Assembly (NCBI GenBank): GCA_016711205.1
Contig: JADJTM010000001.1
Coordinates: forward strand, 1,674,001 to 1,738,000
Length of the DNA stretch: 64,000 bases
DNA from: Micropruina sp.
GTDB taxonomy: Bacteria; Actinomycetota; Actinomycetes; Propionibacteriales; Propionibacteriaceae
Direction of reading: 5' to 3'
Numbering within the stretch: position 1 is the first letter of the stretch; each line of letters starts with the position of its first letter. Of this stretch, positions 7,533 through 17,737 are shown piece by piece. The position numbers and the translations under genes were made by a program. The notes below the pieces were generated by a model, which saw nothing but the letters and a program-made list of their open reading frames with translations, was not told the DNA's origin and ran no database searches.

Positions 7533-10500
7533 ATGGACGGCACGGGTGCGCTCGGTCTTGACATCGGCTCGACCACGGTCAAGGCCGTCGTGCTGGACGG
7601 CACCAGCGTGCGCTACAGCGCCTACCGCCGACACAACGCGGACGCCCGCGGCGCCCTGCGCGAGTTGCTGCACGACATCGCCGAGAGGTTTCCGCGGGCC
7701 ACCTTCCGCTGCGCGGTCACCGGCTCGGCCGGTCTCGGTGTGGCGGAGGTGATGGGGGTCGAGTTCATCCAAGAGGTGATCGCCGCCACCGAGGCCATCG
7801 AACGGTTCGATCCCCAGGCCGACGTGGTCATCGAGCTCGGCGGCGAGGACGCCAAGATCACGTTTCTGCACCCGGTCGTCGAGCAACGCATGAACGGCAC
7901 CTGCGCCGGCGGCACCGGCGCGTTCATCGACCAGATGGCGACCCTGTTGCACACCGACGCCGCCGGCCTGGACGCCCTCGCCGCCGAACACCGGCACCTG
8001 TACCCGATCGCTTCCCGCTGCGGGGTGTTCGCCAAGTCCGACCTGCAGCCGCTGCTCAACCAGGGCGCCGCGCACACCGACCTGGCGGCGTCCGTCTTCG
8101 CCGCGGTCGCCACTCAGACCATCGCCGGGCTGGCCTGCGGTCACCCGATCCGCGGCAACGTGGTCTTTCTCGGCGGCCCGCTGCACTTTCTGCCTCAGCT
8201 GCGGGCGGCCTACGAACGCGCCCTCGCGGCGCAGGTGCAGTCGTTCACGACGCCCGAGAACGCGCACCTGTACGTCGCCATCGGGGCCGCACTGCTGGCG
8301 GGCATGAAGCCCAACCATCAACCCGGGCCCGTCCCGGTACCTCCGAGCGCGGGTGTTCGCGTCGAGGACCTGGTCGTGCGCCTGCGCGAACGCACGCTGA
8401 TTCCGCTGAACAGTGCGCGGCTGCGTCCACTGTTCGCCGACGACGCCGAGCGCGCCGAGTTCGGTGCCCGGCACCGCGCGACAACGATACCCAGGGGCGA
8501 ACTCGCCCAGGCCCACGGGCCGGTGTTTCTCGGCATCGACGCCGGCTCGACCACCGTGAAGGCCGTGCTGCTCACCCGGGCCGGCGAGATCGTCTTCGAC
8601 CACTACCAGGGCAGCAACGACCCGGTGCACGTCGCGCTCGGCATTCTGCGCCGGGTACGCACCGAACTGCCCGCCGACGCCTACCTCGCCCGCGCCTGCG
8701 TGACCGGCTACGGCGAAGGGCTGGTCCGGGCGGCGCTGCGGCTGGACGACGGCGAGATCGAGACCATGGCCCACTACCGGGCGGCCCGGCGGATCGCGCC
8801 GGGCGTCACCAGCGTGATCGACATCGGCGGCCAGGACATGAAGTACCTGCGGGTCCGCAATGCCGCGGTCGACTCGATTGCGGTCAACGAGGCGTGCTCG
8901 TCGGGCTGTGGCTCGTTTCTGCAGACCTTCGCCGCCTCGATGGACACCGACGTGCAGGCGTTCGCCGGCACCGCGTGCGCGTCCGAGGCTCCGGTCGACC
9001 TCGGCACCCGCTGCACGGTCTTCATGAACTCGTCGGTCAAGCAGGCCCAGCGCGAGGGCGCCAGCCAGGGCGACATCGCCGCCGGGCTGTCGTACTCGGT
9101 CGTTCGCAACGCGCTCTACAAGGTGATCAAGCTCAAGGACGCCTCGCAGCTGGGCGAGAAGGTGGTCGTGCAGGGCGGCACGTTTCTCAACGACGCGGTG
9201 CTGCGCGCCTTCGAGCTGCTGACCGGCACCGAGGTGGTCCGTCCCGACATCGCGGGTTTGATGGGCGCGTACGGCGCCGCGCTCACCGCCCAGCGCAACT
9301 GGGAAGGGGCCTTGGACGGTGACAGCCCCGCGGACCACGACAGCGAGGCGGACTGTCGCGACGGCGCTGCGGACGGCCACCAGGGCGGGGCCTGGTCGAC
9401 CGGCGAGCGCTCGTCCGCCCTCACCCTGCCCGAGCTGGACGGCTTCGAGGTCGCCACCAGACTCGACACCTGCCGGTTGTGCCAGAACCACTGCCAGTTG
9501 ACCATCTCGACCTTCGGCGACGGCGGACGGCACGTGTCGGGCAACCGCTGCGAGCGCGGCGCGAGCACCGAAAAGGTGCCGCCGAAGTCGGAGCTGCCGA
9601 ACCTGTTCGACTACAAGTACAAGCGCCTGTTCGGCTACCGCCGGCTGACCGCCGACAAGGCGTTCCGCGGCCCGATCGGCATTCCGCGCGTGCTGAACAT
9701 GTACGAGAACTTTCCGCTCTGGTTCACCATTTTGACCACGCTCGGCTTCCGGGTGACGATCTCGGGACGCTCCAGCCACGAGGTGTTCGAAAGCGGCATG
9801 GAGTCGATTCCGTCCGAGAACGTCTGCTACCCGGCCAAGCTGGCCCACGGCCACCTCGAACACCTGCTCGACAAGGGCATTCGCACGATCTTCTACCCGT
9901 GCGTGCCGCTGGAGGCCAAAGAGGTCGAGGGCGCCGACAACCACTTCAACTGCCCGGTCGTCGCCTTCTACCCCCAGGTGATCGAGAAGAACCTGTCCCG
10001 GCTGCAGGAGGCCGGCGTCACCTATCTCGCGCCGATGCTGAACCTCAACGATCCGGCCAAACTGGCACAGCGCCTGGTCGAGGTCTTCTCCGAGTGGAAC
10101 GTCACCCTGGCCGAAGCGCAGGCGGCCGTCGACGCCGGGTACGCCGAGGACGCCAAGGTCAAGGCCGACATTCGAGCGGAGGGCCGCCGGGCACTCGACT
10201 ACATGGCCGCGCACGGCATCAAGGGCATCGTGCTCGCCGGACGGCCGTACCACGTCGATCCCGAGGTGAACCACGGCATTCCCAGCCTGATCAACGGCCT
10301 GGGCATGGCGGTGCTCACCGAGGACGCCATCGTGGACGCCCGCGAACCGGTGTTGGCCCGTCCGATCCGGGTGCGCGACCAGTGGGCCTACCACACCCGG
10401 CTGTACGAGGCCGCGGCGACGGTGGCGCGGCAGCCCGACCTGCATCTGGTGCAACTCAACTCGTTCGGCTGCGGCGTGGACGCGATCACCACCGATCAGG

Positions 10501-12062
10501 TGCAGGAGATCCTCGAGCAGGCCGACGACGCGTACACGCTGCTGAAGATCGATGAGGTCTCGAACCTGGGTGCGGCGACGATCCGGTTGCGTTCGATGAA
10601 GGCCGCGGCGGCCGAGCGGCGGGGGTCGGCGACGGTCAGCACGTTCGGGCCGCTCGGCGAACGCCGGCTGTTCGACGAGAACGCCCGCGACACCCACACC
10701 GTCTACGCGCCGCAGATGGCCCCGATCCACTTCAGGCTGATCATTCCGGTGTTCCGCAAGCTCGGCCTCAACGTGAAACTGCTGGAGGACGCGTCCGCCG
10801 ACGACATCGAGGTGGGCCTCAAGTACGTCAACAACGACGCCTGCTTTCCGGCGATCATGGTGGTGGGCCAGCTGGTCAACAAGATCCGCTCCGGCCAGGC
10901 CGACCCCGACCGCACCACGGTGGCGATCACCCAGACCGGCGGCATGTGCCGGGCCACCAACTACGTCAGCCTGCTGCGCAAGGCGCTCGCCGACGCGGGC
11001 TACCCCCAGGTGCCGGTGCTCGCGATCAGCGTGCAGGGCCTGGAGGCCAACCCCGGCTTCAAGATCACCCCGGCGATGATGGTGCCGGCGATCCAGGCGC
11101 TGGTGCTGGGCGACCTGCTGCAGACGGTGCTGCTGCGGGTACGTCCCTACGAGGCGGAACCGGGGTCGGCCAAGCGGCTCTACGAGCGCTGGGACGCGGT
11201 CTGCCGGGAGTTTCTGCAATTCAGCGGCTACTCCCGCACGCTGGGCCGCAGCATCGGCTACACCCGGCTGATCAAGCAGATCGTCCGCGACTTCGACGCG
11301 CTGCCGTTGCGGGACATTCCGCGCAAGCCGCGGGTCGGCATCGTCGGCGAGATCCTGGTGAAGTTCCACCCCGACGCCAACAACCACGTGGTGGACGTCG
11401 TCGAGGCCGAGGACTGCGAGGCCGTACTGCCCGGCATTCTGCAGTTCTTCCTGATGCCGCTGTACTCTTCGCAGTTCCAGTGGGAGACCCTGGGCATCGG
11501 CCCCCGCTCGCACCACGTGAAGCGGCTGGCCATGTGGCTGATCGAGAAGTTCCAGCAGCCCGCGGCGTCCGCGCTGCGCCGCTCCGGCACGTTCGACGTG
11601 CCGCCGACGATGGCCGAGCTGGCCGCCAAGGCCGACGGCATCATCTCCCTCGGCACCCGGGCCGGCGAGAGCTGGCTGCTCACCGCCGAGATGGTCGAAC
11701 TGATCGAGGCCGGCGCGCCGAACATCATCTGCGCCCAGCCGTTCGCCTGCCTGCCCAACCACGTGGTAGGCAAGGGCATGTTCGCCGAGCTGCGGCGGCG
11801 TCACCCCGAGGCGAACGTGGTCAGCGTCGACTACGACCCGGGCGCCTCGCAGACCAACCAGCTGAACCGGATCAAGCTGATGGTGGCGACCGCGCACAAG
11901 CGTCACGCTGCGGGCGGCGTGGCCGATGCCGCTGAGGGTGGGTTCGTACTGACGGAGCCGCCGGCCGCCGCGGAGGCCGGACGACGCCCCGTCCGCGAGC
12001 TGTCGATCACGCCGATCTCGCCGGTCGACACCTGGGACGAGGTTGCGTCCGGACGACGCTGA
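7533..12062 (+). CDS. double acyl-CoA dehydratase activase/DUF2229 protein
   Basis: 1509 residues from ATG 7533, set by GGAGG six bases upstream. An upstream TTG at 7491 would run through the palindrome and is less likely. Two BadF/BcrA/HgdC-type ATPase domains occur: residues 5-260 (GLDIGSTTVKAVVLDG) and 330-590 (FLGIDAGSTTVKAVLL). Each keeps two cysteines 39 residues apart, Cys124/Cys163 and Cys455/Cys494. This is the spacing of the ligands that bridge the [4Fe-4S] cluster in HgdC. A Cys motif C647-x2-C650-x3-C654...C673 opens a DUF2229 region, followed by a long C-terminal part related to the HgdB/DUF2229 group with several conserved Cys (ENVCYPAK, FYPCVPLEAKEV). The family uses ATP to push low-potential electrons to an acceptor. 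No separate dehydratase lies next to it, so the partner and substrate are unknown. Confidence 0.88.
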   Translation: MDGTGALGLDIGSTTVKAVVLDGTSVRYSAYRRHNADARGALRELLHDIAERFPRATFRCAVTGSAGLGVAEVMGVEFIQEVIAATEAIERFDPQADVVIELGGEDAKITFLHPVVEQRMNGTCAGGTGAFIDQMATLLHTDAAGLDALAAEHRHLYPIASRCGVFAKSDLQPLLNQGAAHTDLAASVFAAVATQTIAGLACGHPIRGNVVFLGGPLHFLPQLRAAYERALAAQVQSFTTPENAHLYVAIGAALLAGMKPNHQPGPVPVPPSAGVRVEDLVVRLRERTLIPLNSARLRPLFADDAERAEFGARHRATTIPRGELAQAHGPVFLGIDAGSTTVKAVLLTRAGEIVFDHYQGSNDPVHVALGILRRVRTELPADAYLARACVTGYGEGLVRAALRLDDGEIETMAHYRAARRIAPGVTSVIDIGGQDMKYLRVRNAAVDSIAVNEACSSGCGSFLQTFAASMDTDVQAFAGTACASEAPVDLGTRCTVFMNSSVKQAQREGASQGDIAAGLSYSVVRNALYKVIKLKDASQLGEKVVVQGGTFLNDAVLRAFELLTGTEVVRPDIAGLMGAYGAALTAQRNWEGALDGDSPADHDSEADCRDGAADGHQGGAWSTGERSSALTLPELDGFEVATRLDTCRLCQNHCQLTISTFGDGGRHVSGNRCERGASTEKVPPKSELPNLFDYKYKRLFGYRRLTADKAFRGPIGIPRVLNMYENFPLWFTILTTLGFRVTISGRSSHEVFESGMESIPSENVCYPAKLAHGHLEHLLDKGIRTIFYPCVPLEAKEVEGADNHFNCPVVAFYPQVIEKNLSRLQEAGVTYLAPMLNLNDPAKLAQRLVEVFSEWNVTLAEAQAAVDAGYAEDAKVKADIRAEGRRALDYMAAHGIKGIVLAGRPYHVDPEVNHGIPSLINGLGMAVLTEDAIVDAREPVLARPIRVRDQWAYHTRLYEAAATVARQPDLHLVQLNSFGCGVDAITTDQVQEILEQADDAYTLLKIDEVSNLGAATIRLRSMKAAAAERRGSATVSTFGPLGERRLFDENARDTHTVYAPQMAPIHFRLIIPVFRKLGLNVKLLEDASADDIEVGLKYVNNDACFPAIMVVGQLVNKIRSGQADPDRTTVAITQTGGMCRATNYVSLLRKALADAGYPQVPVLAISVQGLEANPGFKITPAMMVPAIQALVLGDLLQTVLLRVRPYEAEPGSAKRLYERWDAVCREFLQFSGYSRTLGRSIGYTRLIKQIVRDFDALPLRDIPRKPRVGIVGEILVKFHPDANNHVVDVVEAEDCEAVLPGILQFFLMPLYSSQFQWETLGIGPRSHHVKRLAMWLIEKFQQPAASALRRSGTFDVPPTMAELAAKADGIISLGTRAGESWLLTAEMVELIEAGAPNIICAQPFACLPNHVVGKGMFAELRRRHPEANVVSVDYDPGASQTNQLNRIKLMVATAHKRHAAGGVADAAEGGFVLTEPPAAAEAGRRPVRELSITPISPVDTWDEVASGRR

Positions 12063-12169
12063 GCTTGCCCACTGCCGGTTTGACGCGCGCGCTCAGCGAG
12101 GCGCTCCGAGTGCCCGCGCTGTGCTAGCCCGCGGACTGCTCGCCCGCGGACGTGCGGTCCGTCGGCCGG

Positions 12170-14749
12170 TCAACCGTCCAACCGGGCGAAACCGAGGGTG
12201 TGCACCACGAGTTCGGCGGCGTCGTCGCACTCGTCCAGGTCGACCCGGGCCGTGATCGACCAGTCCCGGTTGCCCTCGGGGTCGTCGATGATCTGGCGCA
12301 CCTGCCACGTGCGGCCCTGCTCGGTGACCACCAGCAGGCTGGGCCCGCGGGCGTCCGCGGCGGTGTTGATGCGGACGTGCTCGTCCCAGTACTGCCCCAG
12401 CGCCTCGTCCCAGTACCGGCGGCCCAGCGGCGAACCCGGTTCGAGGGCGGCCAGTGCGTCCACGTCGTCGGCCGCCGCCAGCTCGACCCGGCGGAACAGC
12501 GCGTTGCGCACCAGCACCCGAAACGCCCGGACGTTGCTGGTGAGCGTTCTGCTGATCGGCCGGACCTCGCCGGGCTCGGCCGGCACCCCGCCCGCGGACA
12601 GCCCGGCCAGCGACTCCCACTCGTCCAGCAGCGACGAGTCGACCATGCGGGTGAGCGCGCCGAGCCACTCGATCAGGTCCTCGAGATCCTCGGTGCGCAG
12701 GCTCTCCGGCACGGTCTGGCGCAGCGCGCGATAAGCGTCCGAGAGGTAGCGCAACAGCAGCCCTTCGCTGCGTTGCAGCTTGTAGAAGGCCACATACTCG
12801 CCGAAGGTCATGGCTCGCTCATAGAGATCGCGGACCACCGACTTGGGTCGCACCGGCGTCTCCGCCAGCCACGGGTGCAGGGGCAGTTCGCGCAGCAGGA
12901 CGGCGTCGAGCAACTCTGCGAGCGGACGCGGCCAGGTCACCTCGTCCAGAATCTCTTGGCGCTCCTCGTAGTCGTAGCCGTCGGCCTTGAGCTCCGCGAC
13001 GGCCTCGCCGCGCGCCTTGAACTGCTGGGCTAGCAGGATCACCGTCGTATCGTCCAGGGTGGCCTCGATCACGCTCACCACGTCGAGCGGGTGGGTCGCG
13101 GCGTCCGGGTCGAGTTCGATCATCACCGCGAGGGCGAACGCGCTCAGCGGCTGGTTCAGGGCGAAGTTGTGCTGCAGGTCGACGGCCAGCGCGTAGCGGC
13201 GTCCGCCCGCGGTCGGTTCGGGCAGCCGCACCACCACGCCGGCCCGCAGCAGGGAGCGTCCCATCGCGGCCGCCCGGCGCAGCATGCGTTGCCGGGTGGG
13301 TCGATCGCCGGTGCACGAGTCGATCAGCGCGGCCAGCGCCGCACCGGTGTCCTCGTCGCGCTGCAGCAGGTTGAGCAGCATGGCGTGGGTGATCCGCATC
13401 CGGGCGTGCAACTGCTCGGGAGATGAGTCGATCAGCCGGGTGAACGTGGCCTCGGTGTAGTTGACGACACCCTCGGGCGGCTTCTTGCGCCGCACCGACT
13501 TGAGCTTCTTGGGGTCGTCGGCGAACCTGGCCAGCACCCGGGTGTTCTCGACCTCGTGGTCGGGGGCCTGGGCGACCACGTAGCCGACGCTGTCGTAACC
13601 CGGACGCCCCGCGCGTCCGGAGATCTGGTGGAACTCGCGGCTGCGCAGCACCCGGGAGCGGCGTCCGTCGAACTTGGCGAGCGCCGCGAACAGCACGGTA
13701 CGGATGGGCACGTTGATGCCGACGCCCAGGGTGTCGGTGCCGCAGATCACGGTCAGCAGGCCGCGTTGCGCGAGGGTTTCGACCAGCCGACGGTAGCGGG
13801 GCAACATGCCGGCGTGATGCACGGCGATGCCGGCGTGCAGCAGCGTGGAGAGGGTCTTGCCGAAGCCCCCGGAGAAGTGGAATCCGCGCAGCGCCGCCTG
13901 CAACTCGGCGCGGTGGCTGCGGTCGACGATGCCGGACGAGATCAGCGCCTGGGCTCGATCGACGGCGCCGGATTGGGTGGGGTGAACGACGTAGACCGGG
14001 GCCTGATGGGTGTCGATGAGTTGCTGAATGGTCTCGTGCACCGGGGTGGCGGCCCACGAGAACACCAGCGGCACCGGACGGACGGCGCCACCCACGATGC
14101 TGACCCCGCGCGTGGTGCTGCGTTCGAGGCCGGCCGCGATCTCACTCATGTCGCCGAGGGTGGCCGACATCAACACGAACTGCGCCTGCGGCAACTCGAC
14201 CAGGGCCACCTGCCACGCCCACCCGCGATCGCGGTCGGCGAGAAAGTGGAACTCGTCCATGATCACCTGGTCGATCCGCGCCGCACGTCCCTCACGCAGG
14301 GCGATGTTGGCGAGGATCTCGGCGGTGCAGCAGATGATCGGGGCGTCCGGGTTCACCGCGGCGTCCCCGGTCACCATGCCCACCCGTTCGGCGCCGAAGA
14401 TCGCGCACAGCGCGAAGAACTTCTCGCTGACCAGCGCCTTGATCGGCGCCGAGTAGTAGCTGCGGCCGCCACCGGCAATGCACGCGAAGTGGGCCGCGGT
14501 GGCGATCAGCGACTTGCCCGAGCCGGTCGGCGTGGTGACGATCACGTTGTCGCCGGTGAGCAGGTCGATGATCGCCTCGTCCTGATGCGGGTACAGGACG
14601 ATGCCGTCCGCCGCAGCCCGATCGACGAACGCGGCGTACAGGGCGTCCGGATCGAGGGCGTCCGGATCGCCGGTGGTCATGCCGGGGGCGTCGGAGTAGG
14701 GCCGGGCCAGGTCGCGCGCATCGGACGTCAGCAGGTCGTCGAGTTTCAT
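12170..14749 (-). CDS. Ski2-like DEAD/DEAH helicase with DUF3516
   Basis: 859 residues from ATG 14749 (MKLDDLLTSDARD); ATG 14758 just upstream is an alternative. Helicase motifs are all present: Walker A TPTGSGKS, motif II MDEFHF, motif III SAT, and motif VI QISGRAGRPGYD. The C-terminal half, from about residue 430, matches the actinobacterial DUF3516 extension. The protein is likely an ATP-dependent RNA (or DNA) helicase of the Ski2/Mtr4 class in the cytoplasm. Its biological substrate is not known to me. It is transcribed convergently with the activase gene, with 107 bp of unremarkable sequence between the stops. Confidence 0.88.
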   Translation of the reverse strand: MKLDDLLTSDARDLARPYSDAPGMTTGDPDALDPDALYAAFVDRAAADGIVLYPHQDEAIIDLLTGDNVIVTTPTGSGKSLIATAAHFACIAGGGRSYYSAPIKALVSEKFFALCAIFGAERVGMVTGDAAVNPDAPIICCTAEILANIALREGRAARIDQVIMDEFHFLADRDRGWAWQVALVELPQAQFVLMSATLGDMSEIAAGLERSTTRGVSIVGGAVRPVPLVFSWAATPVHETIQQLIDTHQAPVYVVHPTQSGAVDRAQALISSGIVDRSHRAELQAALRGFHFSGGFGKTLSTLLHAGIAVHHAGMLPRYRRLVETLAQRGLLTVICGTDTLGVGINVPIRTVLFAALAKFDGRRSRVLRSREFHQISGRAGRPGYDSVGYVVAQAPDHEVENTRVLARFADDPKKLKSVRRKKPPEGVVNYTEATFTRLIDSSPEQLHARMRITHAMLLNLLQRDEDTGAALAALIDSCTGDRPTRQRMLRRAAAMGRSLLRAGVVVRLPEPTAGGRRYALAVDLQHNFALNQPLSAFALAVMIELDPDAATHPLDVVSVIEATLDDTTVILLAQQFKARGEAVAELKADGYDYEERQEILDEVTWPRPLAELLDAVLLRELPLHPWLAETPVRPKSVVRDLYERAMTFGEYVAFYKLQRSEGLLLRYLSDAYRALRQTVPESLRTEDLEDLIEWLGALTRMVDSSLLDEWESLAGLSAGGVPAEPGEVRPISRTLTSNVRAFRVLVRNALFRRVELAAADDVDALAALEPGSPLGRRYWDEALGQYWDEHVRINTAADARGPSLLVVTEQGRTWQVRQIIDDPEGNRDWSITARVDLDECDDAAELVVHTLGFARLDG

Positions 14750-14863
14750 CGCCCCCATCGTCCCATCAAGCTCGGGGCACCGACGCCGACGGTCGCGCGC
14801 ACCGCGAGGGCTGGTGGCGCGCCTGCGACCTCTGCACGCAGCGTTCGCACCCATTGAGCGCGC

Positions 14864-14891
14864 AGACAGGATCCCGGCCTTTGCCCGGGAT
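14864..14891. repeat. single REP1 copy
   Basis: GGATCCCGGCCTTTGCCCGGGATGACGGG resembles the REP1 unit with a changed loop. It stands alone between the helicase gene start and the small membrane protein gene. Confidence 0.75.
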
Positions 14892-14960
14892 GACGGGAAG
14901 GCGTTCGCCGGGCGCCGGTGAAATCCCCACGTCCGCCCTCGATGACGAAGGCCCGGGGCG

Positions 14961-15269
14961 TCAGAAGACCCAGAAGGCGGCGATCAGCATCGGCGTCAAC
15001 CCGGCCAGCACCAGCGGGTTCCACGGCCTTCTTCGGTTCAGCACCAGCACCGTGGCGGCGCCCACCAGCCCGATCACACCGGTCATCACCCACAGCCCGA
15101 TCACCGAATCCCGGGGCAGGTCGGACGCTCCCCGCGCGGCCACGTAGAAGGCGAGCACCCCGGCGACCATGCCGACCACGCCGCCGACCAGGATCGACAC
15201 CAGCAACCGTTGCACCAGATCGAGGCTGCGGCCCTCGCCCGCGCTGTCGGGCTGCATCTCGTCGTTCAT
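14961..15269 (-). CDS. small membrane protein, unknown function
   Basis: 102 residues from ATG 15269 (MNDEMQPDSAGEG); a TTG at 15290 would add seven. After an acidic N-terminus there are three hydrophobic segments (LLVSILVGGVVGMVAGVLAFY, SVIGLWVMTGVIGLVGAATV, LVLAGLTPMLIAAFWVF) with RNRR-like positive residues between the second and third. No family is recognised. It lies just downstream of the GH3 gene, 23 bp after that gene's end if the ATG is used, and is probably in the same transcript. Confidence 0.65.
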   Translation of the reverse strand: MNDEMQPDSAGEGRSLDLVQRLLVSILVGGVVGMVAGVLAFYVAARGASDLPRDSVIGLWVMTGVIGLVGAATVLVLNRRRPWNPLVLAGLTPMLIAAFWVF

Positions 15270-15291
15270 GTCGCTGGGCACGTGCCTCAAC

Positions 15292-17580
15292 CTACTCGGC
15301 CGCGTGCTCCTGGTTGGCCTTCGCGATCAGCGCCTCGATGTCGTCAAACGTGACCGACACCCCGGGAAAGCCGGCCAGCCGTCCGATCGGGAAGGACGCC
15401 ATCATCTTCATCATCGCCTCGTCGTTGGCCATCATCGAGGCGCCCGCGGCGTCCATGCCGATGCCGCCGCCGAACACTGCGGTCATGGCCTGGCGCACCA
15501 CCGGGCCGGCGACCGGGTCGGCGAGCAGGTCGGTCACCGACGACTCCATGGTCAACGGGCGCACCACGGGGTCACCGTCGATCGTCACCGCCACGGAGGC
15601 GCGCAGGTCGCGGCTGGACGCCCCCACCTCGAACAGGTACTCGCCGCCCTCGACGATCCAGCGGTCGACGCGCAGATCCCAGTAGGCCAGATCCTTGCGG
15701 CGCACGGTGAGCGAGACCCGGCGGGTCTCCCCCGCTTCGAGCGCGACGGACGCGAACGCCTTCAATTCCCGCGGCGCCCGCTGCACCATGGACGCCGCCA
15801 GCGAGCTGTACACCTGCACGATCTCGCGGCCGGCCACCGCGCCGGTGTTGGTCACGTCCAGCTCGATCTGCAGGTCGCCGTCGGGGGTCGGCGACGCGGA
15901 CGCCGCGCCGTAGCCGAACGTGGTGTACGAGAGGCCGTGCCCGAACGGGTAGGCGACCTCGAGACCGCGCGCGTCGTAGCCGCGGTAGCCGACCAGCAGC
16001 CCCTCGCCGTAGCGGACGTGCCCGAACTCGCCGGGGAAGCTGCCGTAGCTGGGGCTGTCGGCCAGTCGCAGCGGAATGGTCTCGGTGAGTTTGGCGGACG
16101 GGTTCACCACCCCGCACAGCACGTCCGCCGTGGCGCCGCCGCCGGCCTGGCCGAGCAGCCAGCCCTCGACGATCGCCGGCACCCGATCGCGGAACGGCAG
16201 CGCGACCGCTCCCCCGTTGCTGAGCACCACCACGGTGGCCGGGTTGGCGGCGAGCACCGCGTCCAGCAGGGCGAGCTGAGCGGGCGGCAGGTCGATGTGC
16301 TCACGGTCGTAGCCTTCGGACTCTTCGCTGGCCGGCAACCCGAGGAACACCACGGCCACTTCGGCGGCCTGCGCAGTGGCGACCGCCTCGGCGGTGAGTG
16401 CTGCGGGGTCGCCGGAGCCGTCCAGGGTGAAGCCGGCGGCGTAGCTGACCTCGCCCGCGCTGAGGGCGCGCAGTTCGGTCAGGGCCGTGTCGAGGCGGGT
16501 CGGGTTGATCAGGGACGAGCCGGCGCCCTGGTAGCGCGGCTGTTCGGCGAAGGCGCCGATCACGGCCACCCGGGCCGCCCGCGCCAGCGGGAGCACGCCG
16601 TCGTTCTTCAGCAGCACGATCGAGCGGCCGGCCACCTCGCGGGCCAGCGCGTGGTGGGCCTCGACGTCCATGCCCTCGGCGACGGGACGAGCCTGCGCCT
16701 TGCGCAGCAGATCGAGCACGCGCTCGACGGCCAGGTCGAGCGCGGCCTCGTCCAGGCGTCCGTCACGGACGGCCGCGACCAGTTGGGCGTCGGTGCGTCC
16801 GGCGCTGGCGGGCATCTCGAGATCGAGCCCGGCCGGCAGCCCGGCGACCCGGTCGCTGACGGCACCCCAGTCGCTGACCACCAGGCCCTCGAAACCCCAC
16901 TCGCCGCGGAGCAGGTCGGTGAGCAGCCAGCGGTCCTCCGAGGCGTAGGTGCCGTTGATGCGGTTGTAGGAGCACATCACGGTCCAGGGCTGCGCTTCCG
17001 TGACGGCGCGCTCGAAGCCGCGCAGGTAGATCTCGCGCAACGGACGGGGGTCGATGTCGCTGCTGGCCCGCATGCGGTCGAACTCCTGATTGTTGGCGGC
17101 GAAGTGCTTCAGCGACGCACCGACGCCCTGGGACTGGATGCCCCGGATCAGGCCCGCGCCCAGCACGCCCGAGACGATCGGGTCCTCGGAGAAGTACTCG
17201 AAGTTGCGGCCGCACAAGGGGGAACGCTTGATGTTGATGCCGGGGCCCAGAATCACCGCGACGTCGTTGACCGCCGATTCGACACCGAGCGCCACCCCGA
17301 CGCGCTCGGCCAGCTCGGGGTCGAACGACGAGCCCAGCGCAACCGCGGGCGGAAAGCAGGTGGCGGGCACGCTGTCGGCCAGCCCGAGGTGATCGCTGCC
17401 GCCCGACTGCTTGCGCAACCCGTGCGGACCGTCCGTCATCATCACCGAGGGCACCCCGAGGCGCTCGACGGCCTTGGTGGTCCAGAAGTCGGCGCCGCTT
17501 GTCAGCCCGGCCTTCTCTTCGAGGGTGAGGTCGGCGACGGAGACGTCCGAGGCGGCTGGCTGGTTGTTGGTGCTGGTCAT
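15292..17580 (-). CDS. bglX: GH3 family beta-glucosidase
   Basis: 762 residues from ATG 17580, preceded by AGAGAGAA. It has the usual GH3 layout: (beta/alpha)8 domain (about 20-310) with KHFAANNQEFDR and the nucleophile Asp237 in GLVVSDWGAV, an alpha/beta sandwich (about 330-560), and a C-terminal fibronectin-III-like domain (from about 600). GLPASEESEGYDRE carries the likely acid/base Glu. No signal peptide is seen, so it should act inside the cell on imported oligosaccharides or glycosides, removing terminal beta-linked sugars. It is divergent from a LacI regulator and MFS transporter, with a LacI-like palindrome in the spacer; together they look like one catabolic unit. The symbol is by family only. 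Confidence 0.9.
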   Translation of the reverse strand: MTSTNNQPAASDVSVADLTLEEKAGLTSGADFWTTKAVERLGVPSVMMTDGPHGLRKQSGGSDHLGLADSVPATCFPPAVALGSSFDPELAERVGVALGVESAVNDVAVILGPGINIKRSPLCGRNFEYFSEDPIVSGVLGAGLIRGIQSQGVGASLKHFAANNQEFDRMRASSDIDPRPLREIYLRGFERAVTEAQPWTVMCSYNRINGTYASEDRWLLTDLLRGEWGFEGLVVSDWGAVSDRVAGLPAGLDLEMPASAGRTDAQLVAAVRDGRLDEAALDLAVERVLDLLRKAQARPVAEGMDVEAHHALAREVAGRSIVLLKNDGVLPLARAARVAVIGAFAEQPRYQGAGSSLINPTRLDTALTELRALSAGEVSYAAGFTLDGSGDPAALTAEAVATAQAAEVAVVFLGLPASEESEGYDREHIDLPPAQLALLDAVLAANPATVVVLSNGGAVALPFRDRVPAIVEGWLLGQAGGGATADVLCGVVNPSAKLTETIPLRLADSPSYGSFPGEFGHVRYGEGLLVGYRGYDARGLEVAYPFGHGLSYTTFGYGAASASPTPDGDLQIELDVTNTGAVAGREIVQVYSSLAASMVQRAPRELKAFASVALEAGETRRVSLTVRRKDLAYWDLRVDRWIVEGGEYLFEVGASSRDLRASVAVTIDGDPVVRPLTMESSVTDLLADPVAGPVVRQAMTAVFGGGIGMDAAGASMMANDEAMMKMMASFPIGRLAGFPGVSVTFDDIEALIAKANQEHAAE

Positions 17581-17673
17581 CGGCTTCTCTCTGCGGCGGC
17601 GCGGAGTGAACGAGCGATCCGAGGGTGTCCGCATCGTCGCGGTGTGACAGGGAGTCGCCGTTCACATACAGTT

Positions 17674-17689
17674 ACTTACGCGCTTAAGT
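17674..17689. promoter_or_regulatory. candidate LacI-family operator
   Basis: ACTTACGCGCTTAAGT is a 14/16 inverted repeat centred on CpG, the shape preferred by LacI/GalR proteins. It lies 85 bp upstream of the GH3 start codon, in an A+T-rich stretch, on the side facing the lacI-type gene. Confidence 0.6.
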
Positions 17690-17737
17690 TATCAATGCCG
17701 GGAGGCCCCCGGCAATCATGCCCGGCCGCCGACTTTT

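Noticed and set aside
7416..11906. A 1496-codon minus-strand open frame opposite the activase gene
   Set aside because: It is the antisense reading of a gene with clear domains; its translation is Arg/His/Gly/Ala-rich with no recognisable motif, as expected in high-GC DNA.
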